A stretch of 64,000 nt of DNA, taken from assembly GCA_964387945.1 (NCBI GenBank), contig CAYLYX010000008.1, positions 62,001-126,000 on the forward strand, read 5' to 3'. The notes beneath the pieces are model-generated. The model made no database searches. It was not told the origin of the DNA and saw only the letters and a program-made list of their open reading frames with translations. Made by a program: the position numbers and the translations under genes. Positions within the stretch are counted from its first letter, which is position 1. Every line of letters begins with the position of its first letter. Source of the stretch: Parvicella sp964387945 (GTDB taxonomy: Bacteria > Bacteroidota > Bacteroidia > Flavobacteriales_D > Parvicellaceae). This document shows positions 1 to 9,028 of this stretch, piece by piece.

Positions 1-186
1 CTTAATATGACGCTTGAGAAAGTCGAAGAAGCAGTAGCAAAGCATTCGAATGTGGTTTTTAAGAATTTGCTGTATGCTGAAGAATTCACTCATGAAGATT
101 ATAAAGATTCAGATCACCTCAACGTCAAAGGTGCGGAAAAGTTGTCTAAGATTTTGGACGCTACAATTACAAAAATCCTAAACTAG
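1..186 (+). CDS. C-terminal fragment of a probable SGNH/GDSL-type hydrolase
   Basis: The frame is open from the first base of the window and stops with TAG at 184-186, so only the last 61 residues are visible. The segment DSDHLNVKGAEKLSKIL resembles the Asp-x-x-His block near the C-terminus of SGNH hydrolases and DltD-like proteins, where the Asp and His complete the catalytic triad. Its position just upstream of a surface-glycan cluster would fit a polysaccharide acyl-esterase or acyltransferase role, but that is inference from one short motif. The start and the catalytic Ser lie outside the window. Confidence 0.5.
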   Translation, partial: LNMTLEKVEEAVAKHSNVVFKNLLYAEEFTHEDYKDSDHLNVKGAEKLSKILDATITKILN

Positions 187-221
187 ATGGATCATAACCG
201 CTGCGATCTATAACTTAATCT

Positions 222-229
222 TATCTTTG
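222..229 (+). promoter_or_regulatory. Candidate Bacteroidota -7 box upstream of the ABC exporter
   Basis: TATCTTTG matches the Bacteroidota housekeeping -7 consensus TAnnTTTG exactly and ends 14 bases before the ATG at 244. No clear -33 TTG is present at the usual spacing. It lies in the 57-base gap after the truncated first gene and would start transcription of the glycan cluster. Confidence 0.45.
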
Positions 230-243
230 CGCAACTGTTCACT

Positions 244-2046
244 ATGAAGAAAAAAGAAAACTCTTATCTTGACCATTTACGCTTTTACTATAAGTACTTG
301 GGGTGGAGAATTCCGGTTGGTTTGACAATCAGTATTTTTGTAGGTTTATTGGATGGGTTTGGGTTGGCGATGTTCATGCCGCTGCTTCAAGCACCGGAAA
401 TATCTGGAGATGGTGTTTCGCAAAAAGGTCTTGAGAACTTATCCTTTCTATTGGATATTTTGGCATTTTTTGGTCCGGTTACAATTTATTCCACATTGAT
501 TTTTATTTTGGTGCTCTTTACCTTCAAGGGGGCACTAAAGTTTTTTGAGGGAGCTTTTAACGTGAACACAGCACAACTCTTTATTTCTAAGGTGCGTTAT
601 CAAATGGTGGAGGGGCTAGAAACAATGCAGTTTGAGAAGTTCGTTCAGTCAGATGTGGGGAGGTTGCAGAGTTCAATGAGTGGGGAGGTAATTAAAGTGT
701 CCATGTCTTACAAAAGTTTCTTTGCTACTATGCAAAGTATTGCTGTGATATCGGTGTACATCTTTTTAGCCTTTATCGCTAACCCAGAATTTGCGCTTTT
801 GGTTGTTATTGGAGGGGTAATTACCAATCTTCTGTTTCGAATAATCTACAAAAAGACAAAACAAATATCAGAGTCTATAACGGTTCAAGGACATCGTTTT
901 CAAGGGCTTTTAATCCAAGCAGTAGCTCATTTCAAATACCTTAAGTCTACTGGAAGATTTGAAAAGTATGGAGAGAAAATGAATGCCTCTATTGGCTTAG
1001 TGGAGAGTTATAACAAGAGAATGGGGTATATTCAAGCTTTTGTAACGGCCATTCGAGAGCCAATGGTGTTGCTAATTGTTATTTTTGTTATAATTATTGA
1101 GCTAGTAGTTTTTGAGCAAGCTTTCTCTATTATAGCATTGAGTTTATTGTTTTTTTACCGATCACTTAACACACTTATGACGCTTCAACACAGTTGGAAT
1201 GGTTTTTTGGCGGTATCTGGATCAATGTCTAATGTGAGAGCATTCCTGAAGGAGTTAGTTTGGTTTAGAGAAGAACAAAAACCAGATAAACCTTTTGACT
1301 TTAATAGTAAGCTGAGTCTTAAGGATGTTTCATATGCCTACAAAGCAACGGATGCAGGTTTTGCGTTGCAAAATGTGAATCTTGAAATTAAGAAAAATAG
1401 TACTGTGGCGTTTGTCGGTCAGAGTGGTAGTGGGAAAACAACACTTGTGAATATTATAGCTGGACTGTTGCCATACCAATCGGGCTCGATTAAAATCGAT
1501 AATTATGAATTGGAGGATCTGAATAAATTTTCCTATCGAAAAAAACTGGGTTATATTACTCAAGAGCCGGTGATTTTCAACGAGGATATCTTTAACAATG
1601 TGACTTTTTGGGAAGAACGAACCCCCGAAAATATGGAGAAATTTTGGCATATATTGAAACTAGCTGCAATCGATGATTTCATTAAAGAGTTACCGGAAAA
1701 GGAGGAAACATTACTCGGTAATAATGGGATAAACTTAAGTGGGGGACAAAAGCAACGAATTACGATCGCAAGAGAGTTATATAACAACAAAGAAATCTTG
1801 ATTCTTGATGAGGCTACATCTGCTTTAGATTCGGAAACAGAATCAGTAATTCAGCAAAATATTGATCAGCTAAAAGGTCGAATGACTATTTTAATAGTCG
1901 CCCACAGACTTTCTACTATCAAGAATGCAGATAGAATTGTATTTATGGAGAAGGGAGTGATTAAGGATGTTAATAGTTTCGAAGGTTTATTGGAAACAAA
2001 TGATGATTTTAATCGAATGGTTAGTTTACAAAAGCTTGGAGAATGA
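244..2046 (+). CDS. One-piece ABC exporter (MsbA/PglK type), candidate glycan flippase
   Basis: This 600-residue protein has a transmembrane half (about residues 20-330, several hydrophobic helices) followed by an ATPase half. Visible ATPase motifs are Walker A GQSGSGKTT near residue 390, signature LSGGQKQR near 497, Walker B ILILDEATSALD near 519 and the H-loop His in AHRLST near 552, so the ATPase should be active. Its length is normal for a homodimeric lipid or lipid-linked-oligosaccharide exporter. The N-terminal stretch GLLDGFGLAMFMPLL resembles PglK-like flippases. The next gene overlaps it by 4 bases, tying it to the polysaccharide cluster, so I infer export of a lipid-linked glycan rather than drug efflux or general lipid A flipping. 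Confidence 0.8.
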   Translation: MKKKENSYLDHLRFYYKYLGWRIPVGLTISIFVGLLDGFGLAMFMPLLQAPEISGDGVSQKGLENLSFLLDILAFFGPVTIYSTLIFILVLFTFKGALKFFEGAFNVNTAQLFISKVRYQMVEGLETMQFEKFVQSDVGRLQSSMSGEVIKVSMSYKSFFATMQSIAVISVYIFLAFIANPEFALLVVIGGVITNLLFRIIYKKTKQISESITVQGHRFQGLLIQAVAHFKYLKSTGRFEKYGEKMNASIGLVESYNKRMGYIQAFVTAIREPMVLLIVIFVIIIELVVFEQAFSIIALSLLFFYRSLNTLMTLQHSWNGFLAVSGSMSNVRAFLKELVWFREEQKPDKPFDFNSKLSLKDVSYAYKATDAGFALQNVNLEIKKNSTVAFVGQSGSGKTTLVNIIAGLLPYQSGSIKIDNYELEDLNKFSYRKKLGYITQEPVIFNEDIFNNVTFWEERTPENMEKFWHILKLAAIDDFIKELPEKEETLLGNNGINLSGGQKQRITIARELYNNKEILILDEATSALDSETESVIQQNIDQLKGRMTILIVAHRLSTIKNADRIVFMEKGVIKDVNSFEGLLETNDDFNRMVSLQKLGE

Positions 2047-2687
2047 TAAATAAGAGTAAAATATTTTGTATCTCTTTTCAGAGAACAGGAACTACTTCAG
2101 TGGGAGGTTTTTTTAAAGATCAAGGGTTTCGTGTTGCAAACTATGGAGTATCAAGAAGAAATGAATGGGGAATTTCTGCATTTGAAAATGATTATGAACG
2201 AATATTTAGTTCTAAAGATTTTAAAAAGTCTAGAGTTTTTGAAGATGGTCCCTGGTGGTATACGGATTTGTACAAATTGCTTTTTTTTAGATTCCCATCA
2301 TCTAAATTTGTTATGCTAACGCGAGACGCTGACCATTGGTTTGATTCTATGCTCAGTCACTCAGGTGGGAAGACGCTCGGGAACTCCTACATTCATGCTT
2401 TTTTGTATCGAAGAGAGCAAGAATGGTTTGACAAACATCCTGATTTAGTTGCGGTAGATAAACTAAGGAACGACATGCCATTATTAGAAGAGCATAGAGC
2501 TCTCTATACGGAAATATACAACACAAGAATTGAGGAAATTAGACGCTTTTTTAAGCGTAATAATGGTTTGGATAGGTTGTTCGAGGCAAGTTTATACGAT
2601 GATAACCTTTGGCAAAAGATGGGGCAGTTTTTCGGAATCTCCGTTCCAGATGATTACATTTCACATAGAAACAAGACAGACAAATAA
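2043..2687 (+). CDS. Sulfotransferase-like protein (P-loop type)
   Basis: The protein has 214 residues and begins with the 5'-phosphosulfate-binding loop of PAPS-dependent sulfotransferases: FCISFQRTGTTSVGGF at about residues 8-23. A later segment FVMLTRDADHWFDSM fits the 3'-phosphate-binding region (Arg-Asp after a beta strand). The ATG overlaps the stop of the ABC exporter by 4 bases, suggesting translational coupling. It is one of three unrelated-looking sulfotransferases in the cluster, so the likely substrate is a sugar of the surface polysaccharide. The acceptor cannot be read from sequence. Confidence 0.75.
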   Translation: MINKSKIFCISFQRTGTTSVGGFFKDQGFRVANYGVSRRNEWGISAFENDYERIFSSKDFKKSRVFEDGPWWYTDLYKLLFFRFPSSKFVMLTRDADHWFDSMLSHSGGKTLGNSYIHAFLYRREQEWFDKHPDLVAVDKLRNDMPLLEEHRALYTEIYNTRIEEIRRFFKRNNGLDRLFEASLYDDNLWQKMGQFFGISVPDDYISHRNKTDK

Positions 2688-2704
2688 TAAGAAAAAAGTT
2701 AATT

Positions 2705-3424
2705 ATGAGAATAGCTATAATGCAACCCTACTTCTACCCCTATCTGGGATATTTTAGCTTAATCAAGAACACAGAAAAATTCATTTTATTTGATCCCGTT
2801 CAATATATTAGACATGGGTGGATTGAGAGAAATAGGGTTCTAAAACAGAATGGTGGTTGGAACTATGTTCAAGTGCCTCTCGTTAAAAATAAGGGGAGGG
2901 AGACAATCATTAAGGATTTGGAAGTCAGAGTCAATGAAAACTGGAAGGCTAAAATTTTAGGTCAGTTGACTTTTTACAAGAAAAAAGCACCTCACTATCA
3001 TCAAGTGATAAATCTCTTGAAGGATTCTTTGGATGAGAACGAGACTTCACTTGTTCGTATTGTTGAGAATACGTTAAAAATGACTTGTGATTATATTGGT
3101 ATAAAGCATGATATTCTAGTATTCAGCGAAATGAATGTCAAAATTTCATCAGAAGAAATCAAGGATCCTGATGATTGGGCACTGCAGATATGTAAGAAAA
3201 TGCACGGGGTAGATGAGTATTGGAATCCTCCAGGAGGAAAAAGTTTTTTTAGTAGAGAGAAGTATGAAGAAGCGGGTATAAAATTGAAGTTTCATGAGAT
3301 GGAGCTAAATGAGTACCCTCAACTTGGAGATGAATTTGAGAAAGGACTGTCAATTATTGATGTGCTGATGTTTAACAGCCCCGAAGAGGTTAAGGCAATG
3401 CTTGATAATTACTCTCTTTCATGA
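2705..3424 (+). CDS. WbqC family protein
   Basis: This 239-residue protein opens with IAIMQPYFYPYLGYFSLI, the hallmark start of the WbqC family, which is common in O-antigen and capsule clusters and has no firmly established biochemical role. Conserved blocks such as PVQYIRHGWIERNRVL and VQVPLVKNKGR follow. There is no signal peptide or membrane segment, so it should act in the cytoplasm. It overlaps the following PLP enzyme by 4 bases, and the two probably act on the same sugar or acyl modification, which is inference from coupling. Confidence 0.8.
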   Translation: MRIAIMQPYFYPYLGYFSLIKNTEKFILFDPVQYIRHGWIERNRVLKQNGGWNYVQVPLVKNKGRETIIKDLEVRVNENWKAKILGQLTFYKKKAPHYHQVINLLKDSLDENETSLVRIVENTLKMTCDYIGIKHDILVFSEMNVKISSEEIKDPDDWALQICKKMHGVDEYWNPPGGKSFFSREKYEEAGIKLKFHEMELNEYPQLGDEFEKGLSIIDVLMFNSPEEVKAMLDNYSLS

Positions 3425-4383
3425 AAGAAATTGGAGGTTACTTTGGACTAGAGCTAAATGAACGTGGTCACTACCACAGTAATTTAGATGCGTTGTATGT
3501 CAATTCTGGAAGACATGCTCTTGAGCACCTGCTAAAATCAATTCAGGCAAAAAAAATATACTTACCAGCTTATAATTGCAATGTTCTTTTGGAGGCCGTT
3601 GACCGGGCAAATGTAGACTACGTCATTTACAATGTTCAAGCAAACTTAGAACCAAACTTAGATTTCAGTGTTTTGCAAAAGGATGACTACGTAGTCGTTA
3701 CCAACTATTTCGGTATGATGGATGATTACATCGATCAACTAGTGGCAAAGCATAAAAATATTATAGTTGATTGCGCTCAAAGCTTCTATTACTTCCCAAA
3801 GTCGTACTTAGCAAATAATTACTTTTTTTACTCCCCCCGGAAGTTTTTTGGTGTTTCGGATGGCGGAATTTTATTCCCCGCTATCGGTCAGGGAGATGAT
3901 TATCTAAGAGACGTTTCGATCCAAAGAATGGAGCACCTGCTTGTTCGAAGGGATCTTGATGCTGGAAGAGGATATGCCAAATTTCAGGATAATGATGGTG
4001 AACTCAGTCTAGAACCTATAAAATTAATGTCTAAACTTACACAAGACATCTTGCGAAGTATAGATTACGAGCAAATTCGAGAAAAAAGGCTTGCCAATTA
4101 TTTGTACTTGGAAAACGAGCTAGGAAAGTTGAACGAGTTTCAGTTGCACAGATCAGGAGTTCCAATGGTTTATGCTTTCTTGGGAAGCAAGGACTTACGA
4201 GCTTATCTGATTCAACATAAAGTCTATGTAGCTCAATATTGGCCTAACATCCTTGGAGCACAAAGTCTTAACGCTACAGAAAAAAGCCTTTCGGAGAATT
4301 TGCTCGCCTTGCCAATAGATCAGCGCTACGACATAGAAGATATGAAATTTATCGTTACTTTGGTAAAACAGTTTTTTGATTAG
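3421..4383 (+). CDS. DegT/DnrJ/EryC1-like PLP-dependent enzyme, divergent
   Basis: The protein has 320 residues, slightly short for sugar aminotransferases (about 360-390). Fold-type I features are visible: NSGRHALEHLL near the N-terminus (PLP phosphate contact region), VDCAQSFYYF (the Asp that contacts the pyridine nitrogen) and SPRKFFGVSDGG, whose Lys is in the expected place for the Schiff base. The usual HxxK/GEGG core is replaced by RKFFGVSDGG, so it is a divergent branch. It overlaps WbqC by 4 bases and is followed after one base by a sulfotransferase. A sugar aminotransferase role is likely but the substrate is unknown. Confidence 0.65.
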   Translation: MKEIGGYFGLELNERGHYHSNLDALYVNSGRHALEHLLKSIQAKKIYLPAYNCNVLLEAVDRANVDYVIYNVQANLEPNLDFSVLQKDDYVVVTNYFGMMDDYIDQLVAKHKNIIVDCAQSFYYFPKSYLANNYFFYSPRKFFGVSDGGILFPAIGQGDDYLRDVSIQRMEHLLVRRDLDAGRGYAKFQDNDGELSLEPIKLMSKLTQDILRSIDYEQIREKRLANYLYLENELGKLNEFQLHRSGVPMVYAFLGSKDLRAYLIQHKVYVAQYWPNILGAQSLNATEKSLSENLLALPIDQRYDIEDMKFIVTLVKQFFD

Positions 4384-4384
4384 A

Positions 4385-5389
4385 ATGTCCGGAGGTAAAG
4401 AGAGTGTGCATAAAAAGAGTAACGACTTAGAGGTAGTTCTGAAAGAACTGAATGAGTCAATTGAATCAATTGATTTTGGATGTACTAAAGAAACAGACCC
4501 TCCAATTGTCTTGATTTGCGGTTGTGCGAGGTCAGGATCTACACTCATGTTACAAACGTTGGCTAACACAGGGATATTCTCCTACCCAACAAATTTGGCA
4601 GCACGATTTTACAAGAATCCTGCGTTTGGGATTAAAGTACAGCAAGCACTAGTTGAGTTTGATCCCATCAATCAAATAGGATTTTCCAAGGAGGTTGATT
4701 TTTCATCAAAATTGGGTAAAACTTTTGGGGCAATGGCTCCAAGTGAGTACTGGTACTACTGGAGGCAGTTTTTTTCTTTTGGAGATACGCAAAGGTTGTC
4801 CTCGGATGAATTTAACGCGGTCGATATGAAGGCGTTTATTCATGGACTTGCTCAATTTCAAAACCTTACTGGGAAACCTTTGACTCTGAAAGGAATGATG
4901 CTGAATTGGAACCTTTCAGATTTATATAACCACTACAAAAATTTTGTCTTCTTGGTAGTTGAGAGAGAGCCTTTTTTTAATGCACAATCGCTCCTGTTTG
5001 CCAGAGAGAAGTACTATGGAGACAGATCAAGCTGGTACTCGTTTAAACCAGAGGAGTATACTGCTTTGAAGGATAAGTCGCCCATTGAGCAAGTAGCTGG
5101 TCAAGTTGTGTATACCAATAATGCGATAGAACGTGAGCTTAAGTTGATTCCAGAGAAGAATGTGCTCAAAGTGACGTATGAAAACTTTTGCTCATCTCCA
5201 GAAAAGACGATTATAGAGCTATGTGATAAAGTTAATTTAATTGGAAGTTGTCAGCTACAATTAGATCGAAATAGGCTGGCAAAAGTTGCTCCGAGTATTG
5301 AGGCGCAAAATAGTGTTAGGATTAGTAGTGCCGAAGCTCAAGAATTACGTGATTACATTCATCGATATCAGGAAGGTATAGAAGGGTGA
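4385..5389 (+). CDS. Sulfotransferase family protein
   Basis: This is a 334-residue protein from ATG 4385, one base after the previous stop; a TTG at 4376 could add three residues but is less likely. The P-loop IVLICGCARSGSTLMLQTL at about residues 40-58 matches the PAPS 5'-phosphosulfate-binding loop. The later LVVEREPFFNAQSLL matches the 3'-phosphate-binding Arg-containing region of the Sulfotransfer_3-like group. No signal peptide is seen. It ends the first sub-operon, since a 212-base gap with its own promoter follows. The substrate is probably a surface glycan by context. Confidence 0.75.
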   Translation: MSGGKESVHKKSNDLEVVLKELNESIESIDFGCTKETDPPIVLICGCARSGSTLMLQTLANTGIFSYPTNLAARFYKNPAFGIKVQQALVEFDPINQIGFSKEVDFSSKLGKTFGAMAPSEYWYYWRQFFSFGDTQRLSSDEFNAVDMKAFIHGLAQFQNLTGKPLTLKGMMLNWNLSDLYNHYKNFVFLVVEREPFFNAQSLLFAREKYYGDRSSWYSFKPEEYTALKDKSPIEQVAGQVVYTNNAIERELKLIPEKNVLKVTYENFCSSPEKTIIELCDKVNLIGSCQLQLDRNRLAKVAPSIEAQNSVRISSAEAQELRDYIHRYQEGIEG

Positions 5390-5601
5390 TTTATTGATGG
5401 CGGTCTAACTGCTTTCTCCCTTTATCAGGCTAATGTGGAGTGATACGGAGCGCATGGAGTAGTTCGTAATATTTAACCATTAGTTAAAATAATAATGTTA
5501 CTTTTGTTTAAGAATGTAGAACACAACGGGCGTAGTTCTCTAGGATTAATTTAGAGTAAATACTACCCGATGACAAAAAACTTAAAAACACAAATTACCG
5601 T
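5390..5601 (+). promoter_or_regulatory. Intergenic leader region with promoter and imperfect hairpin
   Basis: This 212-base gap is the largest in the window. TACTTTTG at 5499-5506 is an exact TAnnTTTG -7 box, with a TTAAC/GTTAA inverted repeat just upstream (5472-5486). Transcription from it would give a leader of about 90 bases. That leader contains nested complementary arms: GGGCGTAGT at 5528-5536 with ACTACCC at 5562-5568, and CTCTA at 5538-5542 with TAGAG at 5552-5556. There is no U-run after the hairpin, so it is not a simple terminator. An antitermination or translational-control element is possible. Confidence 0.45.
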
Positions 5602-6861
5602 ATGAGAGCAATGATGATAGGGCTTGGCCCAGAGTATAATTATCCTGGGGATTACGCAACATGGAGAAGAGAGAATACAAGGTATGCCAGTAATCATGGA
5701 GCTTCTTTAATCTCAAGATCAATTGCAAAAGAGTTCTCTGCAGATTACATTGACAACTTCGATAATATAGATGAGCTGAAAGAAAAGTACGATACTTGCT
5801 TTATAGCATTTGCAACTCACTTAACGACATGGAGAGATGTTTCTGAATACGCAGATATTGTGGAGAAGTTGAACATGAAGACGATTGCATTATCATTAGG
5901 TGTTCAGGATTATATGGGGTCAATGGATCGTGTTTTTAAGATTCACCCGTCCTTGAAACGATTGTTGACGTATATCTCCGACAGAAGTGGTTACGTAGGA
6001 GTTAGAGGGCACTATTCCGCTAGCTTACTTTATAAGAACGGTTTTAGAAATGTGGTTCCAACGGGCTGCCCAACGATGTACTGGAGGATGGAGAATAATA
6101 TGAATATTCAGAAGCCAGAAAAGTTTGAGAACCCTATTTTAGTTTATCAGAAAACGGTAGCAGGCTTTTCCAATATCATTAACAATGCTACTCCCGTAGG
6201 ACAGGATTTTATTGATGAACCAATTTTTACGGATCGTTTAAAAAATGATACCAAACTATACCAGACGGAAACAGAGTGGTATGCAAAGCAATCCAATTCA
6301 AAAGAGATTCTGGGAATAATTGAAAGTAAAGGAGTTTTTCATGAGACATTCCAAGAGTGGTTTGATTTTGTAAATCAAAGTGATTTTGTTGTTGGACCAA
6401 GACTTCATGGATGTATAGCAGGGCTTTTGTTAAATAAGCCTGCAGTAATGCTTGCAAGAGACGTTAGGGTTAATGAAATTGCGGAATTTTATAACATCCC
6501 AAAGTATACCTATACAGAACTAAAGGATAAGTCTGTTGCTGATATTTTTGAGGAAGCAGATTACAGTGCTTTTAATAAAACGCATGCAATTCGATACTCT
6601 AATTACCTTAAGTTCTTAGCGGATAACGATATTTATGACCATAATCTAAAAGATGACAAGTCTCACGAAGATTATGTTTACACACGTGATGATTTGATCG
6701 TTACTTCTGCGATCGTTAATCAAGATATTCAATCGTTGAAGTTAAAAATGGAAGAAATGGAGAGATTGGATAGTATGACTACCAGTCAGAAAATCAAGAA
6801 TAGAATGAAATCGAACAAAACGATTTACTCCACCTACAGAAGAATTAAATACGGAAAGTAA
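5602..6861 (+). CDS. Polysaccharide pyruvyltransferase family protein
   Basis: The 419-residue protein carries the two family landmarks: GYVGVRGHYSASLL (about residues 132-145) and SDFVVGPRLHGCIAGLLL (about residues 262-279), the latter being the GxRLHG-like block of CsaB/WcaK-type pyruvyltransferases. These enzymes add ketal-linked pyruvate from PEP to sugars, giving acidic surface glycans. The C-terminal 60 residues are Lys-rich and probably a helical tail. It is the first gene after the leader at 5390-5601 and is followed after 3 bases by an aminotransferase. The exact sugar acceptor is unknown. Confidence 0.75.
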   Translation: MRAMMIGLGPEYNYPGDYATWRRENTRYASNHGASLISRSIAKEFSADYIDNFDNIDELKEKYDTCFIAFATHLTTWRDVSEYADIVEKLNMKTIALSLGVQDYMGSMDRVFKIHPSLKRLLTYISDRSGYVGVRGHYSASLLYKNGFRNVVPTGCPTMYWRMENNMNIQKPEKFENPILVYQKTVAGFSNIINNATPVGQDFIDEPIFTDRLKNDTKLYQTETEWYAKQSNSKEILGIIESKGVFHETFQEWFDFVNQSDFVVGPRLHGCIAGLLLNKPAVMLARDVRVNEIAEFYNIPKYTYTELKDKSVADIFEEADYSAFNKTHAIRYSNYLKFLADNDIYDHNLKDDKSHEDYVYTRDDLIVTSAIVNQDIQSLKLKMEEMERLDSMTTSQKIKNRMKSNKTIYSTYRRIKYGK

Positions 6862-6864
6862 GCT

Positions 6865-7941
6865 ATGCTAAATGTCACTAAAACTTTTCTTCCTCCACTG
6901 AAGGAATACATGGAGCATGTAGAAAAGGCTTTTGATAGGGCGTGGCTAACGAATAGAGGTGGTCTGGTTAAAGACCTTGAAAAAAAGTTATGTGATCATC
7001 TCAAAGTAGATTGGACATTACTTATGGCCAATGGTACATTACCGATTCAGTTTGCGCTAAAGGTGTTAGGAAAGCAAAAAGAGGTGATAACGACTCCTTT
7101 CAGTTACGTGGCAACTACTTCATCAATCATTTGGGAGAACTGTGAGCCCATTTTTGTGGATATACATCCCGATTACCTTACAATTGATGAGCGACTAATA
7201 GAGGATGCAATTACTGAGAATACAACTGCTATTCTTGCCACTCATGTGTATGGAAATCCATGTCACGTAGAAGAAATCGAAAGAATTGCAAAAAAATATA
7301 GTTTATCTGTTATTTATGACGCTGCTCATTGTTTCGGTGTAGAATACAAAGGGGAGAGCATTTTTAATTATGGAGATGTCTCTACTTGCAGTTTTCATGC
7401 TACCAAATTATTCCATACAGCAGAGGGAGGAGCTATTTTTTGTAACGATCTAAAGTTGAGAGACGATTTGTTTCATTGTCATAATTTTGGACATACCGGT
7501 CCTACAGACTTTTACGGGGTTGGAGTGAATGGTAAAATGTCTGAACTTCAAGCAGCAATGGGATTGGCAGTGCTACCTCACATCGATGATATTGTGCAGG
7601 GAAGAAAGGCATTAGTCGATCGATACAATAATGAACTTGATTTTTCTAAGATGACATCCTTGAAAATAAGAGAGGCTACATTATGGAACTATAGCTATTA
7701 TCCTGTCGTTTTCGAAAATGAAGAGAGCTTACGAGCGGCCATTAAACGGTTAGAAGATAGTGAAATTTATGCGAGAAGGTATTTTTACCCAAGTCTAAAC
7801 ACCTTAGATTTTGTTGCTAATAAGCAGGAGTGTCCGGTTTCAGAAAGTATTGCCAGCAGAGTATTGTGCTTGCCACTCTTCTACGGAATGAGCGATTCAG
7901 AACAACTTACGGTCATTAATTTGATTAATCAGAATTCCTGA
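6865..7941 (+). CDS. DegT/DnrJ/EryC1/StrS family sugar aminotransferase
   Basis: This 358-residue protein is a canonical nucleotide-sugar aminotransferase. It has NGTLPIQFALKVL (phosphate and cofactor region), YDAAHCFGVEYKG (pyridine-binding Asp) and SFHATKLFHTAEGGAIF with the PLP-linked Lys (about residue 179). Such enzymes convert 4-keto or 3-keto dTDP/UDP-6-deoxysugars to amino sugars such as dTDP-Fuc3N or dTDP-Qui4N. The partner dehydratase and ketoisomerase are not adjacent, so the exact product is open. It sits 3 bases after the pyruvyltransferase gene. Confidence 0.85.
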   Translation: MLNVTKTFLPPLKEYMEHVEKAFDRAWLTNRGGLVKDLEKKLCDHLKVDWTLLMANGTLPIQFALKVLGKQKEVITTPFSYVATTSSIIWENCEPIFVDIHPDYLTIDERLIEDAITENTTAILATHVYGNPCHVEEIERIAKKYSLSVIYDAAHCFGVEYKGESIFNYGDVSTCSFHATKLFHTAEGGAIFCNDLKLRDDLFHCHNFGHTGPTDFYGVGVNGKMSELQAAMGLAVLPHIDDIVQGRKALVDRYNNELDFSKMTSLKIREATLWNYSYYPVVFENEESLRAAIKRLEDSEIYARRYFYPSLNTLDFVANKQECPVSESIASRVLCLPLFYGMSDSEQLTVINLINQNS

Positions 7942-8014
7942 GTGGGTCAGGTGTGCTAAGTATATTGGGATGTTAACGTTGGGAAAATTTCACATGTATT
8001 AAGTACTTTAAACT

Positions 8015-9028
8015 ATGTCTACTAACAAACTATTTGTAACCATTTGCGTGCAAACTTATAATCACGAAAAGTACATCAGTCAATGTTTAGACAGTTTGTT
8101 AATGCAGGAGTCGACATATGACTACGAAATTCTAATCGGAGAGGATGATAGCGATGATAATACAAGGAAAATTTGTATAGATTACGCTGAGAAGTATCCA
8201 GACAAGATAAGACTTAACCTGAATCGAAGAGAGGATGTTATTCATATCAATGGAAAACCATCAGGTCGTGCGAATATGCTTAAAAATCTTTCAGATAGTC
8301 GAGGTAAATACATTGCTCTGTGTGAAGGAGACGACTATTGGATTGATCCGTTGAAAATTCAAAAACAAGTAGATTTTCTTGAATTAAACCCAGACTTTGT
8401 AGCGACAACGTCTAATACTTATTATTTAAGAGACGGAGAGACAAAGTACACCTACATTGAGTCAAAAGAACTTTGGCTCAATCGCAAAATGCAGTCCGAG
8501 ATTCATTACGAAGACATACCACAAAGGATGTTCCCGCATACGACCACATGGATGTTTAGAAGAGAGGCTGTGCATCTCAACGATGAATTCAAAGAGTATC
8601 CAATAGGTGATATGCCGCTATTCATGTTGCTTGCAAATCAGGGTAGAATTAACTACAGTAAAGATGTGTATACTGTTTATCGCGTCCATAATGAAGGAGC
8701 TTTAGGAACCTTACGAAAGGTTGATCCTCTTCAAAACTTAGAGGCGTATGCCAAAATGTACACTTCTGTGAATCGGCATTGTGAAAATCAATATACTCGA
8801 GAAACAGGTCAAGCCATAATTGATGATCATAAGCGGTTGTTGAAGTCTTCACCTTCAATAGACATGGCAAAAAAGAATCATGACCAACTCAAACGCCTTA
8901 CTTCTCAATACAACATCGACTTTCGAGAAAGTAGACTGAGTTTTATAAGTCAAACCCTTAGGTTTCAGTTTGTAAATTGGCTGAAGGGATTAAAACAGAC
9001 GATATGGAAAGTGAGAAAGAACAAATGA
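8015..9028 (+). CDS. Family 2 glycosyltransferase (tandem copy 1)
   Basis: This 337-residue GT-A enzyme starts VTICVQTYNHEKYISQCLDS (typical GT2 N-terminus), with GEDDSDDNT near residue 50 as the nucleotide-binding acidic cluster and CEGDDYWIDP near residue 108 as the metal-binding DxD-like motif. No membrane helix is visible, so it is a cytoplasmic or peripheral enzyme adding a sugar to the lipid-linked repeat unit. It is followed by a paralogue that shares REDVIHI-G-P-GR and EGDD-W-DP in the same order, evidence of local duplication. Confidence 0.85.
   Translation: MSTNKLFVTICVQTYNHEKYISQCLDSLLMQESTYDYEILIGEDDSDDNTRKICIDYAEKYPDKIRLNLNRREDVIHINGKPSGRANMLKNLSDSRGKYIALCEGDDYWIDPLKIQKQVDFLELNPDFVATTSNTYYLRDGETKYTYIESKELWLNRKMQSEIHYEDIPQRMFPHTTTWMFRREAVHLNDEFKEYPIGDMPLFMLLANQGRINYSKDVYTVYRVHNEGALGTLRKVDPLQNLEAYAKMYTSVNRHCENQYTRETGQAIIDDHKRLLKSSPSIDMAKKNHDQLKRLTSQYNIDFRESRLSFISQTLRFQFVNWLKGLKQTIWKVRKNK

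Noticed and set aside
4195..4569. 124-codon open frame on the minus strand across the DegT/sulfotransferase junction
   Set aside because: It is antisense to two well-supported genes, has no recognisable motif and no start-site support.
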